DNA of 64,000 bases. Origin: Pseudahrensia aquimaris (GTDB lineage Bacteria; Pseudomonadota; Alphaproteobacteria; Rhizobiales; Rhizobiaceae). Location of the stretch: assembly GCF_042676045.1 (NCBI RefSeq), contig NZ_JBHTJV010000005.1, positions 62,001 to 126,000 of the forward strand. Direction: 5' to 3'. Below, piece by piece: positions 27,074-36,461 of the stretch (position 1 is the first letter of the stretch; each line of letters begins with the position of its first letter). A program made the position numbers and the translations under genes. Under the pieces are notes generated by a model, which saw nothing but the letters and a program-made list of their open reading frames with translations, had not been told where the DNA came from and made no database searches.

Positions 27074-27418
27074 ATGGGAGTATTTCGGAAAATCGCCGCG
27101 GCTTCTGCCATCATTGTGTTTTGCACGCCAAGCAAAGCCTTTGCCGACGTCAAAGCGCCGGATGGGCGGGTGATTGAGTGTTATTGCACAGACCGCTATG
27201 GCCAGCGCCGCGAGCTTGGTGAAATCATCTGCATCACCGTCAGCGGGCGTTCCTATATGGCTAAGTGTGTGATGGCGCAGAACAATCCGTTTTGGCGCGA
27301 TCAGAAGCGAGGATGCCTCTCCTCACAGCTTGAAGGGCCGAAAAAAGACGACCAAGCGTTCACGCCCTTTCCGCAACGATTGGCCTTAGACCGCACCAGC
27401 GCGAAAATTTGCAGCTAA
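27074..27418 (+). CDS. small cysteine-containing secreted protein
   Basis: A 114-residue exported protein; start at 27074 gives a signal peptide (RKIAAASAIIVFCTPSKAFA). The mature chain has six cysteines (ECYCTDRYG, IICITV, AKCVMA, RGCLSS, KICS), suggesting disulfides. No family recognised. The frame is open further upstream inside the cyclase gene, but that part has no export signal. Weak ribosome site. Confidence 0.6.
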   Translation: MGVFRKIAAASAIIVFCTPSKAFADVKAPDGRVIECYCTDRYGQRRELGEIICITVSGRSYMAKCVMAQNNPFWRDQKRGCLSSQLEGPKKDDQAFTPFPQRLALDRTSAKICS

Positions 27419-27471
27419 ACAGCCAAACCGCACCCTAGACGCCTGCCTCCATTCACGGCAAGGATGGTGCA

Positions 27472-28413
27472 ATGTCTTTGGATACCGCATCAACCTCTCT
27501 TATCGCGCGCCTTCGCGGCAGCAGCGGCACGGTGCAAGGCATTTTGTGGATGATCGGCTCAACCCTTTCATTCGTCGCGGTCACAGGCATCATTCGTTAT
27601 CTCGGCTCCGAACTGCCAGCAGCGCAATCCGCCTTTATTCGTTATGCGTTTGGCATTTTTCTGGTTCTGCCGGCGCTTATTCGCATTTTCCGCGATAGAA
27701 TGCCGAAAGACCTGTTCGCAAAATTCGCGTTTCGTGGATTCGTCCACACATTCGGCGTGACACTATGGTTTTTCGCAATGGCCCGCATTCCAATAGCGGA
27801 AGTGACTGCCATCGGCTACGTGACGCCGATTTTCGTGACCATCGGTGCTGCCGTTTTCCTTGGTGAAAAGCTGCGTGCCCGTCGATTGTTCGGTGTCTTG
27901 ATGGGGCTAACGGGCGCGCTCATCATTTTGCGTCCCGGCTTTCAGGAAATCTCCATCGGCCAGTTTGCGCAGCTTGCGGCAGGCCCACTGTTCGCCACGT
28001 CCTATCTGATGACCAAGAGCTTTACCGGCAAAACAGATAGCCAAACCATCGTCGCCATGCTCACGGTCTTTTGCACACTGTTTCTGTTCCCGCTGGCGTT
28101 GATTGACTGGCAGCCACCAAGCCAACACGAGTTGATTTGGCTGTTTATAACCGCGATTTGCGCAACAATCGGACACTATTGCATGACACGCGCCCTGCAA
28201 GCGGCCCCGGTATCGGTGACTCAACCCGTGACATTTCTTCAGCTTGTCTGGGCATCAACCTTGGGCATTGTGGTCTTCAACGAAGCGGTTGATCCGTTCG
28301 TCATCCTGGGCGGCATGGTCATTGTTGGCGCCGCAACGTTCATTTCACACCGCGAAGCCAAGGCTGCGCGTGCACCAATCACACCCAGTTCCGTCGAAAC
28401 GAAATCTCATTAA
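27472..28413 (+). CDS. EamA/DMT family transporter
   Basis: A 313-residue inner-membrane carrier with ten predicted helices, two EamA repeats (GILWMMIGSTLSFVAV-like opening; AAGPLFATSYLMTKSFTG in the second). PIAEVTAIGYVTPIFVTIGA is typical of this family. Substrate unknown. Five bases separate it from the next gene, suggesting co-transcription with the hydrolase at 28418. Confidence 0.88.
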   Translation: MSLDTASTSLIARLRGSSGTVQGILWMIGSTLSFVAVTGIIRYLGSELPAAQSAFIRYAFGIFLVLPALIRIFRDRMPKDLFAKFAFRGFVHTFGVTLWFFAMARIPIAEVTAIGYVTPIFVTIGAAVFLGEKLRARRLFGVLMGLTGALIILRPGFQEISIGQFAQLAAGPLFATSYLMTKSFTGKTDSQTIVAMLTVFCTLFLFPLALIDWQPPSQHELIWLFITAICATIGHYCMTRALQAAPVSVTQPVTFLQLVWASTLGIVVFNEAVDPFVILGGMVIVGAATFISHREAKAARAPITPSSVETKSH

Positions 28414-28417
28414 AACA

Positions 28418-29293
28418 ATGCGCTTATTCATCGCCTTTGCCATCACTCTGATCGCTTCACAAGCTGTCTTCGCCTTTGAATTGAAACCGTACAAAGACAA
28501 ACTCTTTGCCTATCCCCCTGTGCTGGAGACGAGTGATGGTGGCGATTTTCTGCGCGTTGCTTACGACAAACAGCGCGACATCTACGACCGCGATAGTGTG
28601 CCGCTGCGAAGGGTAAAGGACCAATACATCACACCGGGTCTCAGCTTCTCTCGCCGGGTTCGGTCATATGATTCACCCAACGGCACGCAAAAATACTTCA
28701 CAATCGGAAAGCGCAGAAACGCTCGCGTCACCGTCATTTACCTCTACGGCAAAGGCGGAAACCGCCGCCAGGGCGTGAACGACCGCACGTTCGGCGGTAA
28801 TTTCAACCGCCTGCAAGTTCTGATGCGCGACAATGACGGTGTGCTCGTCACACCCGACTACACGGATTTCAAGAAACGCGGCACAGCCGATATCGCAAGC
28901 CTCATCAACGAATACCGCAGACGGTCGCCCAAGACATTCCTCATCGTTGCCTGCGGCTCGATGGGCGGCGGCGTGTGCTGGAGGTTAGCAAACAGCCCTG
29001 CGACCTCAAACAAGATCGACGGCATGTTCCTGCTTGGTTCCCATTGGAGCAACGACTTCCTCGACAGCCTGGTCGTGCGCGAGCGCGGCAAGGAAATCCC
29101 GTTGTACTTTGGACACGGTTCGCTCGATACCGTTTTCCAACCGCGCACGCAGCTAGACTTCTTCCGCAGGATAAAAAGCATAAACCCCGGCTATCCCGCC
29201 CGTTTCGTGATGTTCGAGACCGGAAAGCACGGCACGCCCATCCGAATGGTAGACTGGCGGCGCGAGATCAATTGGATGTTGTCAGCCAAATGA
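28418..29293 (+). CDS. exported alpha/beta-hydrolase-like protein
   Basis: A 291-residue protein with a signal peptide (LFIAFAITLIASQAVFAFE). The likely nucleophile elbow is VACGSMGGGVCW, with a later acid in GHGSLDTVF and a histidine in FETGKHGTP, in the order of an alpha/beta hydrolase triad. The GCGSMGGG-like elbow differs from the usual GxSxG. Substrate unknown; periplasmic location inferred. Start by ATG after the DMT gene stop. Confidence 0.7.
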   Translation: MRLFIAFAITLIASQAVFAFELKPYKDKLFAYPPVLETSDGGDFLRVAYDKQRDIYDRDSVPLRRVKDQYITPGLSFSRRVRSYDSPNGTQKYFTIGKRRNARVTVIYLYGKGGNRRQGVNDRTFGGNFNRLQVLMRDNDGVLVTPDYTDFKKRGTADIASLINEYRRRSPKTFLIVACGSMGGGVCWRLANSPATSNKIDGMFLLGSHWSNDFLDSLVVRERGKEIPLYFGHGSLDTVFQPRTQLDFFRRIKSINPGYPARFVMFETGKHGTPIRMVDWRREINWMLSAK

Positions 29294-29380
29294 CAAATCC
29301 GCACAGGTTACCAAACCGGCTTTGACTTTGAGCCGTATATGTCTCAAACGAACGGCTCTATAGCGCGAAGAAAAGTCTTC

Positions 29381-30751
29381 ATGACACGATTGAATATTGC
29401 AGTAGTTGGCTCAGGAATTTCGGGCCTGTCAGCCGCTTGGCTGTTGAGCAAAAAACACCAGGTCACCCTGTTCGAAGCGGACGAACGCATCGGCGGTCAT
29501 TCCAACACCGTAACGATAGATGTCGATGGCAAGCGCGTTGACGTTGATACCGGCTTCATCTGCTACAACGAGGCCACGTACCCCAATCTGATTGCGTTGT
29601 TCGATCACCTCGGCGTACGCTCTCACGATACGTCGATGAGTTTTTCAGCCTCAATGGGCGGTGGCTCATACGAATATTCCGGCGGCACATGGCTTGGCCT
29701 CGGCGCGCAGCCGCTCAACATGCTGCGCCCGAGCCATTGGCGCATGATGCGCGATATTGTGCGCTTTTTCCGCGAAGCAGGGCTGAATATTGAGGCGATT
29801 GGCGAAGACGAGACAATCGGCGCATGGCTTGAACGTCACAATTACGGCGACGAATTCCGCCACCGCCATCTTATCCCGATGGCGGCGGCAATCTGGTCCA
29901 GCTCGACCGGCGATATGATGGCCTATCCCGCCCGAGCGTTCCTGCGCTTCTTTCAAAACCACGGCCTCATCCAGCTCAACCAACGCCCTAAATGGCGCTC
30001 GGTTCTGGGCGGCTCAAAGGTCTACGTCGAGCGCTTGATTGAAACGGGCAATTTCGAAACCGTCATCAACCATCCGGTCACCCGTATTGTGCGTGACACC
30101 GACGGCGTGACCCTGTTCGGACGAGACGGAATGCCGAAACGCTTTGACCACGTTGTAATCGCTTCGCACGCAGATCAGGCGCTCGCAATGCTAGACCAGC
30201 CAGATGCGGAAGAAGCCGAACTGCTGGGTGCGTTCAGCTATTCCAAAAACCATGCCGTCCTACACCGCGACCCGCGCTACATGCCCAAACGCAAGCTGGC
30301 TTGGGCGTCTTGGAACTACATCGATTGGGGAACTTCACCGCTTCAGGCCAACCACCGTGCCACGCAGGATGATCTGTGCCTGACATACTGGATGAATTCC
30401 TTGCAGAACTTGGCGACCGACGAGGATATTTTCGTCACGCTCAATCCTCCGGCAGACGCCGCAATCGAAAACGCTGCCGCCTCTTTCAACTACACGCATC
30501 CCATTTTTGACACTTCAGCCCTCGCTGCCCAGTCGAAACTCTGGTCGCTGCAAGGCAACCGCAACACATGGTATTGCGGCGCTCATTTCGGCGCTGGCTT
30601 CCACGAAGACGGCCTGCAATCCGGCCTCGCGGTCGCGGAGCAATTGGGCCAGGTGCGCCGCCCTTGGAATGTCGCAAACGAAAGCTACAGAATAACACTC
30701 GGCGACGCGCAGGCCGCAAGCTGGCAGGCGGCGGCAATCGCAGCCGAATAG
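29381..30751 (+). CDS. FAD-dependent amine-oxidase-like protein (COG2907 type)
   Basis: A 456-residue flavoprotein. FAD site: NIAVVGSGISGLSAAWLL at the N terminus with FEADERIGGHSNTV; then VDTGFICYNEATYPN, MAAAIWSSSTGDMMAYPA, KVYVERL and the C-terminal YCGAHFGAGFHEDGLQSG, all characteristic of COG2907 proteins. In Rhodobacter this family is part of the RpoE-ChrR singlet-oxygen regulon next to DUF1365 and SDR genes, as here. ATG at 29381 (GAAGAAAAG upstream) is preferred to 29339. Reaction unproven; probably acts on fatty acyl chains. Confidence 0.88.
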   Translation: MTRLNIAVVGSGISGLSAAWLLSKKHQVTLFEADERIGGHSNTVTIDVDGKRVDVDTGFICYNEATYPNLIALFDHLGVRSHDTSMSFSASMGGGSYEYSGGTWLGLGAQPLNMLRPSHWRMMRDIVRFFREAGLNIEAIGEDETIGAWLERHNYGDEFRHRHLIPMAAAIWSSSTGDMMAYPARAFLRFFQNHGLIQLNQRPKWRSVLGGSKVYVERLIETGNFETVINHPVTRIVRDTDGVTLFGRDGMPKRFDHVVIASHADQALAMLDQPDAEEAELLGAFSYSKNHAVLHRDPRYMPKRKLAWASWNYIDWGTSPLQANHRATQDDLCLTYWMNSLQNLATDEDIFVTLNPPADAAIENAAASFNYTHPIFDTSALAAQSKLWSLQGNRNTWYCGAHFGAGFHEDGLQSGLAVAEQLGQVRRPWNVANESYRITLGDAQAASWQAAAIAAE

Positions 30752-30776
30752 TCCTCGGACTCAGCGAAAGACGTCC

Positions 30777-31565
30777 ATGACCAAACGGACACCCAAGCCA
30801 AAGCTCTACCGCGGCGAAGTCGTGCACAAACGGCTGCGCCCGACGGAGCACAAGCTCTCATACTCCGTGTTTTCACTGCTCGTGGACGTTGACCGCCTTG
30901 AGGCACTTGCCAAGACAACGCGCCTCTTTTCCCTAAACCGCTTCAACCTGTTCAGCCTGAAAGAGCGTCAGCACGGCGCACGCGACGGCAGCGCGGTGAA
31001 AGACTTCGCCTGGGGCGTGGTGGAGAAAATGGGCTTTGGCGGGCGCGTAACAAACATTCAGATGCTTTTCTATCCGCGCATTCTGGGTTTCGCCTTCAAC
31101 CCGCTCACGGTCTATTTCTGCTGCGACGAAGACGGCGCACCCGTGCTGATGATCTACGAAGTGCGCAACACATTCGGCGAAGATCTCACCTACGTCCTGC
31201 CAGCGGGCGAGGCCCACGGCATCGCTTACGCCCACGCAACCGCGAAGCAATTCTACGTCTCACCTTTCAACAATGTCGAAGGCGAATACACTTTCCACGT
31301 CACCCGACCTGACGATGCTGTAACCGTTGGCGTTGCCCTACGCACACAAGGCAAACCACTGCTGCGGACCCACTTCAAAGGCAACGCAGAACCGCTTACA
31401 GACACGGCATTATTGCGTGCCTTCTTCGCCTACCCGCTGATGACGCTGAAAATCGTCGCGGGCATTCACTGGGAAGCGCTGAAACTGTGGCGCAAGGGCA
31501 TGAGCCTGCAAACCCGCCCACCAGCGCCGGAACCGCGCGTGATTTACGGCAGCGAAAAAGCCTAG
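30777..31565 (+). CDS. DUF1365 domain protein
   Basis: A 262-residue protein matching DUF1365 (COG3496): LYRGEVVHKRLRPTEHKLSY, SLFSLNRFNLFSLKERQHG-like segment, YPRILGFAFNPLTVYFC, YEVRNTFGEDLTYVL and KQFYVSPFNNVEGEYTF. The family usually accompanies COG2907 flavoproteins and cyclopropane synthases in membrane lipid modification. Starts 25 nt after the flavoprotein gene. Convergent with the SDR at 31562 with a 4-nt CTAG overlap. No cyclopropane synthase is in the window. Confidence 0.9.
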   Translation: MTKRTPKPKLYRGEVVHKRLRPTEHKLSYSVFSLLVDVDRLEALAKTTRLFSLNRFNLFSLKERQHGARDGSAVKDFAWGVVEKMGFGGRVTNIQMLFYPRILGFAFNPLTVYFCCDEDGAPVLMIYEVRNTFGEDLTYVLPAGEAHGIAYAHATAKQFYVSPFNNVEGEYTFHVTRPDDAVTVGVALRTQGKPLLRTHFKGNAEPLTDTALLRAFFAYPLMTLKIVAGIHWEALKLWRKGMSLQTRPPAPEPRVIYGSEKA

Positions 31566-32317
31566 CCCACCATCTTGCGCGTGATCCAGAAGTAGAGCGG
31601 ATACGGCAGAATGTTCATGAACTTCAAAATCCATTTCAGTTGCCAGGGGAAGACAACCTCGAATTTCTCCCGCTCCAACCCGCTCACCATCGCTTCCGCC
31701 GCATCGTCCGGCTCCATGATGAACGGCATGGGAAAATCGTTTTTGTTCGTCATCGGTGTTTTCACGAAGCCCGGATTGATGAGCGACAGCGTCAGCCCCT
31801 TGCGTTCAAGCTCCGGCCGCACGCTTTCCGCCAGATGAATGAGAGCCGCTTTCGTCGAACCATAAGCGGCTGAATTCGGCAAGCCACCGTAGCCGGCCAC
31901 CGATGACACCCAAGAAATATGTCCACTGCCCCGTTCAATCATCCGGTCCAAGACGGCATCAAGCGCGTAAACAACCCCCATCAGGTTCACATCCACGGTC
32001 TTTGCGAAATTCTCAACCTTCATTTTTGTGATGGGAGACGGGAACCACGCTCCCGCGCAAAAGATTGTCAGATCAATCGGCCCGTGCGTCTCTTCGGCCT
32101 GCGCCACGATTTCCTTCAGCCGCTCCGGGTCCGTCACATCGCCGGGATAGGAGGTTACATTGCCGAAGTCAGCTGCAATTGCGGCCAGCTTGTCTTCTGA
32201 TCGGGCGGTGATGGAAACATGGCAACCCTTCTTGGCCAGTATCCGCGCCACGCCTTCGCCAAGACCGGAACTCGCTCCGGTAATCCAAACATGCTTCCAT
32301 TTCGGCTCGGCCATCAT
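31562..32317 (-). CDS. SDR family oxidoreductase
   Basis: A 251-residue short-chain dehydrogenase: TGASSGLGEGVARIL cofactor loop, FCAGAW in place of NNAG, SSVAGYGG with catalytic YGSTKAAL, then NPGFVKTPM. C-terminal extension FVVFPWQLKWILKFMNILPY-like is hydrophobic, suggesting membrane association. Two adjacent ATGs (32317, 32314) follow GAGGAAAAG. Grouped with COG2907 and DUF1365 genes as in the Rhodobacter singlet-oxygen cluster. A GGAAC-N17-CGTA sequence upstream resembles an EcfG-type promoter. Confidence 0.9.
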   Translation of the reverse strand: MMAEPKWKHVWITGASSGLGEGVARILAKKGCHVSITARSEDKLAAIAADFGNVTSYPGDVTDPERLKEIVAQAEETHGPIDLTIFCAGAWFPSPITKMKVENFAKTVDVNLMGVVYALDAVLDRMIERGSGHISWVSSVAGYGGLPNSAAYGSTKAALIHLAESVRPELERKGLTLSLINPGFVKTPMTNKNDFPMPFIMEPDDAAEAMVSGLEREKFEVVFPWQLKWILKFMNILPYPLYFWITRKMVG

Positions 32318-32347
32318 CTTTTCCTCAAATGAATTGTTCGCAAATAC

Positions 32348-32373
32348 TACGACCACAAGGGAACAAAGGTTCC
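32348..32373 (-). promoter_or_regulatory. possible EcfG-type (general stress) promoter
   Basis: On the minus strand GGAAC (32373-32369), 17 nt, then CGTA (32351-32348), about 30 nt before the SDR start. The alphaproteobacterial EcfG consensus is GGAAC-N16/17-CGTT, so the -10 element has one mismatch. Only one such site was found in the gene-free regions scanned by eye. Confidence 0.35.
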
Positions 32374-32491
32374 ACAGTCCACGTTTCGCAAAACTTGTCA
32401 CACGCAAATAAGGCGTTAGACAGAACGTCTGCTCCGCGCAATGCGGCGTTCGGCACTAAGCTGAGCGAAAACGACTGAGGGACTTCGACAT

Positions 32492-33319
32492 ATGGAACTT
32501 TTCACACCCGAAAACCTATTCACTTTGCTTATGCTCGTCATGCTGCAAGCAGTGCTGGGTTTCGACAACCTGCTCTACATTTCCATTGAGTCCAAACGCG
32601 TCGCGCCCGAGCACCAAAAGCGCGTGCGCCAGATCGGCATCTTGATGGCAATCGCGCTGCGCATCGTGCTGCTGTTCGTCATCGTGCAGGCGATATCCTA
32701 TTTCCAGTCAACGCTCTTCACCCTGCCCTATACCGGCATTCTGGAGGGCGATGTCACGGGCCATTCGCTCATCGTTCTCTTCGGCGGCGCGTTCATCATC
32801 TACACCGCAATGAAAGAAATCGCTCATATGCTGGCGGTTCATGATCCAGACGTTCACGCCGAACGTGGCATGCGTTCGCCCATGACGGCGATCACATGGA
32901 TCGTTGTTATGAATTTGGTTTTTTCCTTCGATTCGATTTTATCAGCTTTAGCGCTGACAAAGGTCTTTATCGTCATGGCGACGGCCATCGTGATATCCGG
33001 CTTGATGATGCTGCTGCTGGCAGACCGCGTGTCGGAGTTTCTGGAGAAAAACCGGATGTACGAAGTGCTTGGCCTCTTCGTCCTGTTCATCGTCGGCATC
33101 ATGCTGGTGTCCGAAGGCGGGCACCTCGCGCACATCAAACTCTACGGCTATCCCGTTGAACAAATGGCCAAAAGCACGTTCTACTTCGTGCTGGTGATCA
33201 TGGTTCTGGTCGATGTTGTGCAGGGACGCTATCAGCGCAAACTGATGGCCCAGCGCAAACGCGAGATCGATGAGCCAACAATCACCACAGCAGCAATCAA
33301 AGCAAAAACAATGGATTAG
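32492..33319 (+). CDS. TerC family integral membrane protein
   Basis: A 275-residue inner-membrane protein with about seven helices. Typical TerC features: LGFDNLLYISIESKRV near the N terminus, with the membrane-embedded acidic D, and VMNLVFSFDSILSALALT in the middle, the second D-containing half. TerC proteins are linked to manganese export and tellurite resistance. Charged cytoplasmic tail. Convergent with the Ldh-family gene by a 4-nt overlap (TTAG). A 174-nt gene-free region precedes it. Confidence 0.92.
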   Translation: MELFTPENLFTLLMLVMLQAVLGFDNLLYISIESKRVAPEHQKRVRQIGILMAIALRIVLLFVIVQAISYFQSTLFTLPYTGILEGDVTGHSLIVLFGGAFIIYTAMKEIAHMLAVHDPDVHAERGMRSPMTAITWIVVMNLVFSFDSILSALALTKVFIVMATAIVISGLMMLLLADRVSEFLEKNRMYEVLGLFVLFIVGIMLVSEGGHLAHIKLYGYPVEQMAKSTFYFVLVIMVLVDVVQGRYQRKLMAQRKREIDEPTITTAAIKAKTMD

Positions 33320-34314
33320 ACGAAAGCGCGGATTCTTTCTATCAATCCGCCATCCACCGCAATCTCGCCAGCAGTTTTCGCCCTTGCTCCCACACGACGC
33401 GAACCCGGCAGCCGTGCGCCATCCTGATCTGTGATCGCAGCAGCAAGCGCAGACACGCGCTCGCCAAAGCCGCCGCCGGAAAGCGCGTCCGGTTCCACCG
33501 CGATGAAACACTGACCAGTATTGGGCGGACCGCCCACCGTTCCAGAAAACGGGCTAGCGTCTTTGCCAAGGACCGCACCGGATAAACAGGCGGCAAAAAT
33601 CTCCACCATTAATCCAGCACCAAATCCTTTCGCGCCCCCCGAAGGCACCATTGAGCCCTTTAGCGCCTCTGCCGCATCAAGCGTTTCATTGCCCTCCGCA
33701 TCCAGCGCCCAGCCCGGCTCAATAGCTTCGCCCTCGCGGTTGCGCAGCATGATCTCGCTTTTGGCAATGGCACTGGCCGATTGGTCAATCACAAACACAG
33801 GGCCATCGCCACCAGGCACCCCCAGCGCAAACGGGTTAGTGCCAATCACAGGCTTTGAACCACCGATGGGGGCAATTGAAGCAGGCGCATTGGTGAAGCA
33901 CAGACCCAGCAATCCAGCTTCCGCGATCCGCTCTGCATGATGCCCGAGCACCCCGCAATTATATGAGTTGAACACCGTCATAACGCCGATTCCATTATCC
34001 CGTGCCGCGCCTGCAAAAGCGTCAAAGCCGGCATCAATCGCCGGATGGGCAAATCCAGAACCGGCATCGACACGAACCGCGCCAGGCTTTGGTTGTTCCA
34101 CGAGAGGGGTAGCGTTCCCATTCACTTTCCCGCACTGAACATGCTCCGCATAAATTGGCACGTACATCAGCCCATGGGAGCGCACACCATCGCGCTCGGC
34201 CATGCGTGTAGATCGTGCCACGGAAGCGGCAGCTGTCTCGCTCGCGCCTGCGCCGATCAGGCAATCCCGTGCCAGCGTTTCTATCCCGTCCAAAGTCATC
34301 ATCATGTATGGCAT
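33316..34314 (-). CDS. malate/L-lactate dehydrogenase family oxidoreductase (Ldh2 type)
   Basis: A 332-residue NAD(P)-dependent dehydrogenase of the LDH2/MDG family, which includes ureidoglycolate, delta1-piperideine-2-carboxylate and sulfolactate dehydrogenases. Seen: ARSTRMAERDGVRSHGLMYVP with the conserved H, FNSYNCGVLGHHAERIAEAG, PPIGGSKPVIGTNP-like PIGGSKPVIGTNPFALGVPG, and GGAKGFGAGLMVEIFAA. Start between 34314 and 34299 is unsettled; 34314 has GGGG upstream. Divergent from the SDR of the TRAP cluster over a 102-nt region with CAATTG repeats, so probably part of that pathway. Confidence 0.9.
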   Translation of the reverse strand: MPYMMMTLDGIETLARDCLIGAGASETAAASVARSTRMAERDGVRSHGLMYVPIYAEHVQCGKVNGNATPLVEQPKPGAVRVDAGSGFAHPAIDAGFDAFAGAARDNGIGVMTVFNSYNCGVLGHHAERIAEAGLLGLCFTNAPASIAPIGGSKPVIGTNPFALGVPGGDGPVFVIDQSASAIAKSEIMLRNREGEAIEPGWALDAEGNETLDAAEALKGSMVPSGGAKGFGAGLMVEIFAACLSGAVLGKDASPFSGTVGGPPNTGQCFIAVEPDALSGGGFGERVSALAAAITDQDGARLPGSRRVGARAKTAGEIAVDGGLIERIRAFV

Positions 34315-34371
34315 CAATGCGCCCCGCGTTTGTGTGTGTCGATCAGCGCAAACCCTTGCGCCCCTTTCGAC

Positions 34372-34403
34372 CAATTGCAATTGTTGCGACTGAAAACAAT
34401 TGC
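34372..34403. promoter_or_regulatory. CAATTG repeat operator candidate
   Basis: Three CAATTG hexamers at 34372, 34378 and 34397 lie in the divergent region. GCAATTGTT (34377-34385) and AACAATTGC (34395-34403) form a perfect 9-bp inverted repeat with a 9-nt spacer. It ends directly before the ribosome site of the SDR gene, a position suited to repression. Candidate binding site for a LacI- or GntR-type regulator not found in the window. Confidence 0.4.
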
Positions 34404-34416
34404 GGAGAATTCATCT

Positions 34417-35157
34417 ATGTCCAAAATCGCACTCGTCACCGGCGCGGGCTCCGGCATAGGTCGCGCTACCGCTTTGGCCCTGTCGAAAGCTGGTTTCATC
34501 GTCGTCGGCTGTGGCCGCAAGGCAGAGCCGCTCAACGAAACGAAGGACATGGCCGAAGGCAAATTCGTGGCAATAACCTGTGATGTGACCAAAGAAAGCT
34601 CCGTCGCCGCAATGTTCGATCAGATCGCCAACACTCAAAAACGCCTCGATGTCGTTTTCAACAATGCCGGCAACAACATCCCTTCCACAAATTTCGGCGA
34701 TCTCACCTTGGAAGGCTGGAAGCACGTCATCGACGTAAATCTCAACGGCGCGTTCCTCATCGCCAACGGAGCCTACAAGATGATGCGCGATCAAGACCCA
34801 CAAGGCGGCCGCATCATCAACAACGGCTCGATTTCCGCAACGATGCCCCGCCCCGGCTCCGCCCCCTACACATCGTCCAAACACGCAATTTCCGGCCTCA
34901 CCCGCTCCATCGCGCTTGATGGCCGTGTCCACAACATCGCCTGTGGTCAGATCGATATCGGCAACGCAGCATCCGACATGACCGACGCCATGCTCAAAGG
35001 CGTACCCCAAGCCGATGGCTCCATGAAGCCGGAGCCCGTGATGGATGTGCAGCATGTGGCAGATGCAGTGGTCCACATGGCCAGCCTTCCGTTGGAAGCG
35101 AACGTGCTGTTCATGAACGTCATGGCGACAAAAATGCCTTATGTCGGCCGCGGTTAG
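34417..35157 (+). CDS. SDR family oxidoreductase in TRAP cluster
   Basis: A 246-residue classical SDR: VTGAGSGIGRATALAL cofactor motif, NNAGNN, NNGSISA with catalytic YTSSKHAISG. AGCGGAGAA-type ribosome site 8 nt before ATG. First gene of a run leading into the TRAP transporter, divergent from the Ldh-family gene. Probably oxidises or reduces a hydroxyacid made from the imported substrate; substrate unknown. Confidence 0.9.
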   Translation: MSKIALVTGAGSGIGRATALALSKAGFIVVGCGRKAEPLNETKDMAEGKFVAITCDVTKESSVAAMFDQIANTQKRLDVVFNNAGNNIPSTNFGDLTLEGWKHVIDVNLNGAFLIANGAYKMMRDQDPQGGRIINNGSISATMPRPGSAPYTSSKHAISGLTRSIALDGRVHNIACGQIDIGNAASDMTDAMLKGVPQADGSMKPEPVMDVQHVADAVVHMASLPLEANVLFMNVMATKMPYVGRG

Positions 35158-35182
35158 TGTGCGACGAAAGTTCACGACACAA

Positions 35183-35209
35183 TGTGGCAGGCCCGTTTGA
35201 CCTGCCACA
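35183..35209 (+). repeat. hairpin after SDR gene
   Basis: TGTGGCAGG / CCTGCCACA, a perfect 9-bp stem with 9-nt loop, 26 nt after the SDR stop. No T run follows, so it is a weak terminator candidate or an mRNA-stabilising stem. A second, imperfect hairpin (AACGTGT at 35234-35240 with ACACGTT at 35261-35267 and inner CTGC/GCAG) lies before the TRAP receptor start. Confidence 0.55.
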
Positions 35210-35305
35210 CAATCCACGACTAGGTTGTGTGCCAACGTGTGCTGCATCAGCGGCAGGGAGACACGTTTGGAAAACAACAAGCGAATCCTTGGGAGGATCA
35301 CCAAT

Positions 35306-36346
<1,041 letters not shown>

Positions 36347-36368
36347 GCAGCATTTAGCTTGAGACACT

Positions 36369-36393
36369 TGGTGGCCCCTCCACGGGGCCACCA
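36369..36393 (+). repeat. intercistronic hairpin between TRAP receptor and permease
   Basis: TGGTGGCCCC / GGGGCCACCA, perfect 10-bp stem with loop TCCAC, and no following T run. Such stems after binding-protein genes protect the upstream mRNA and attenuate downstream permease expression, giving excess receptor. Confidence 0.7.
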
Positions 36394-36461
36394 TTACTGG
36401 TGCGGCTCTACGCACCAAATTATGCGCGTTGTAATGATGCGCAGATCGGGGAGGACAGGCC

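Noticed and set aside
34045..34416. Long N-terminal extension of the SDR at 34417
   Set aside because: Overlaps the divergent Ldh-family gene and the SDR cofactor motif begins right after the ATG at 34417.
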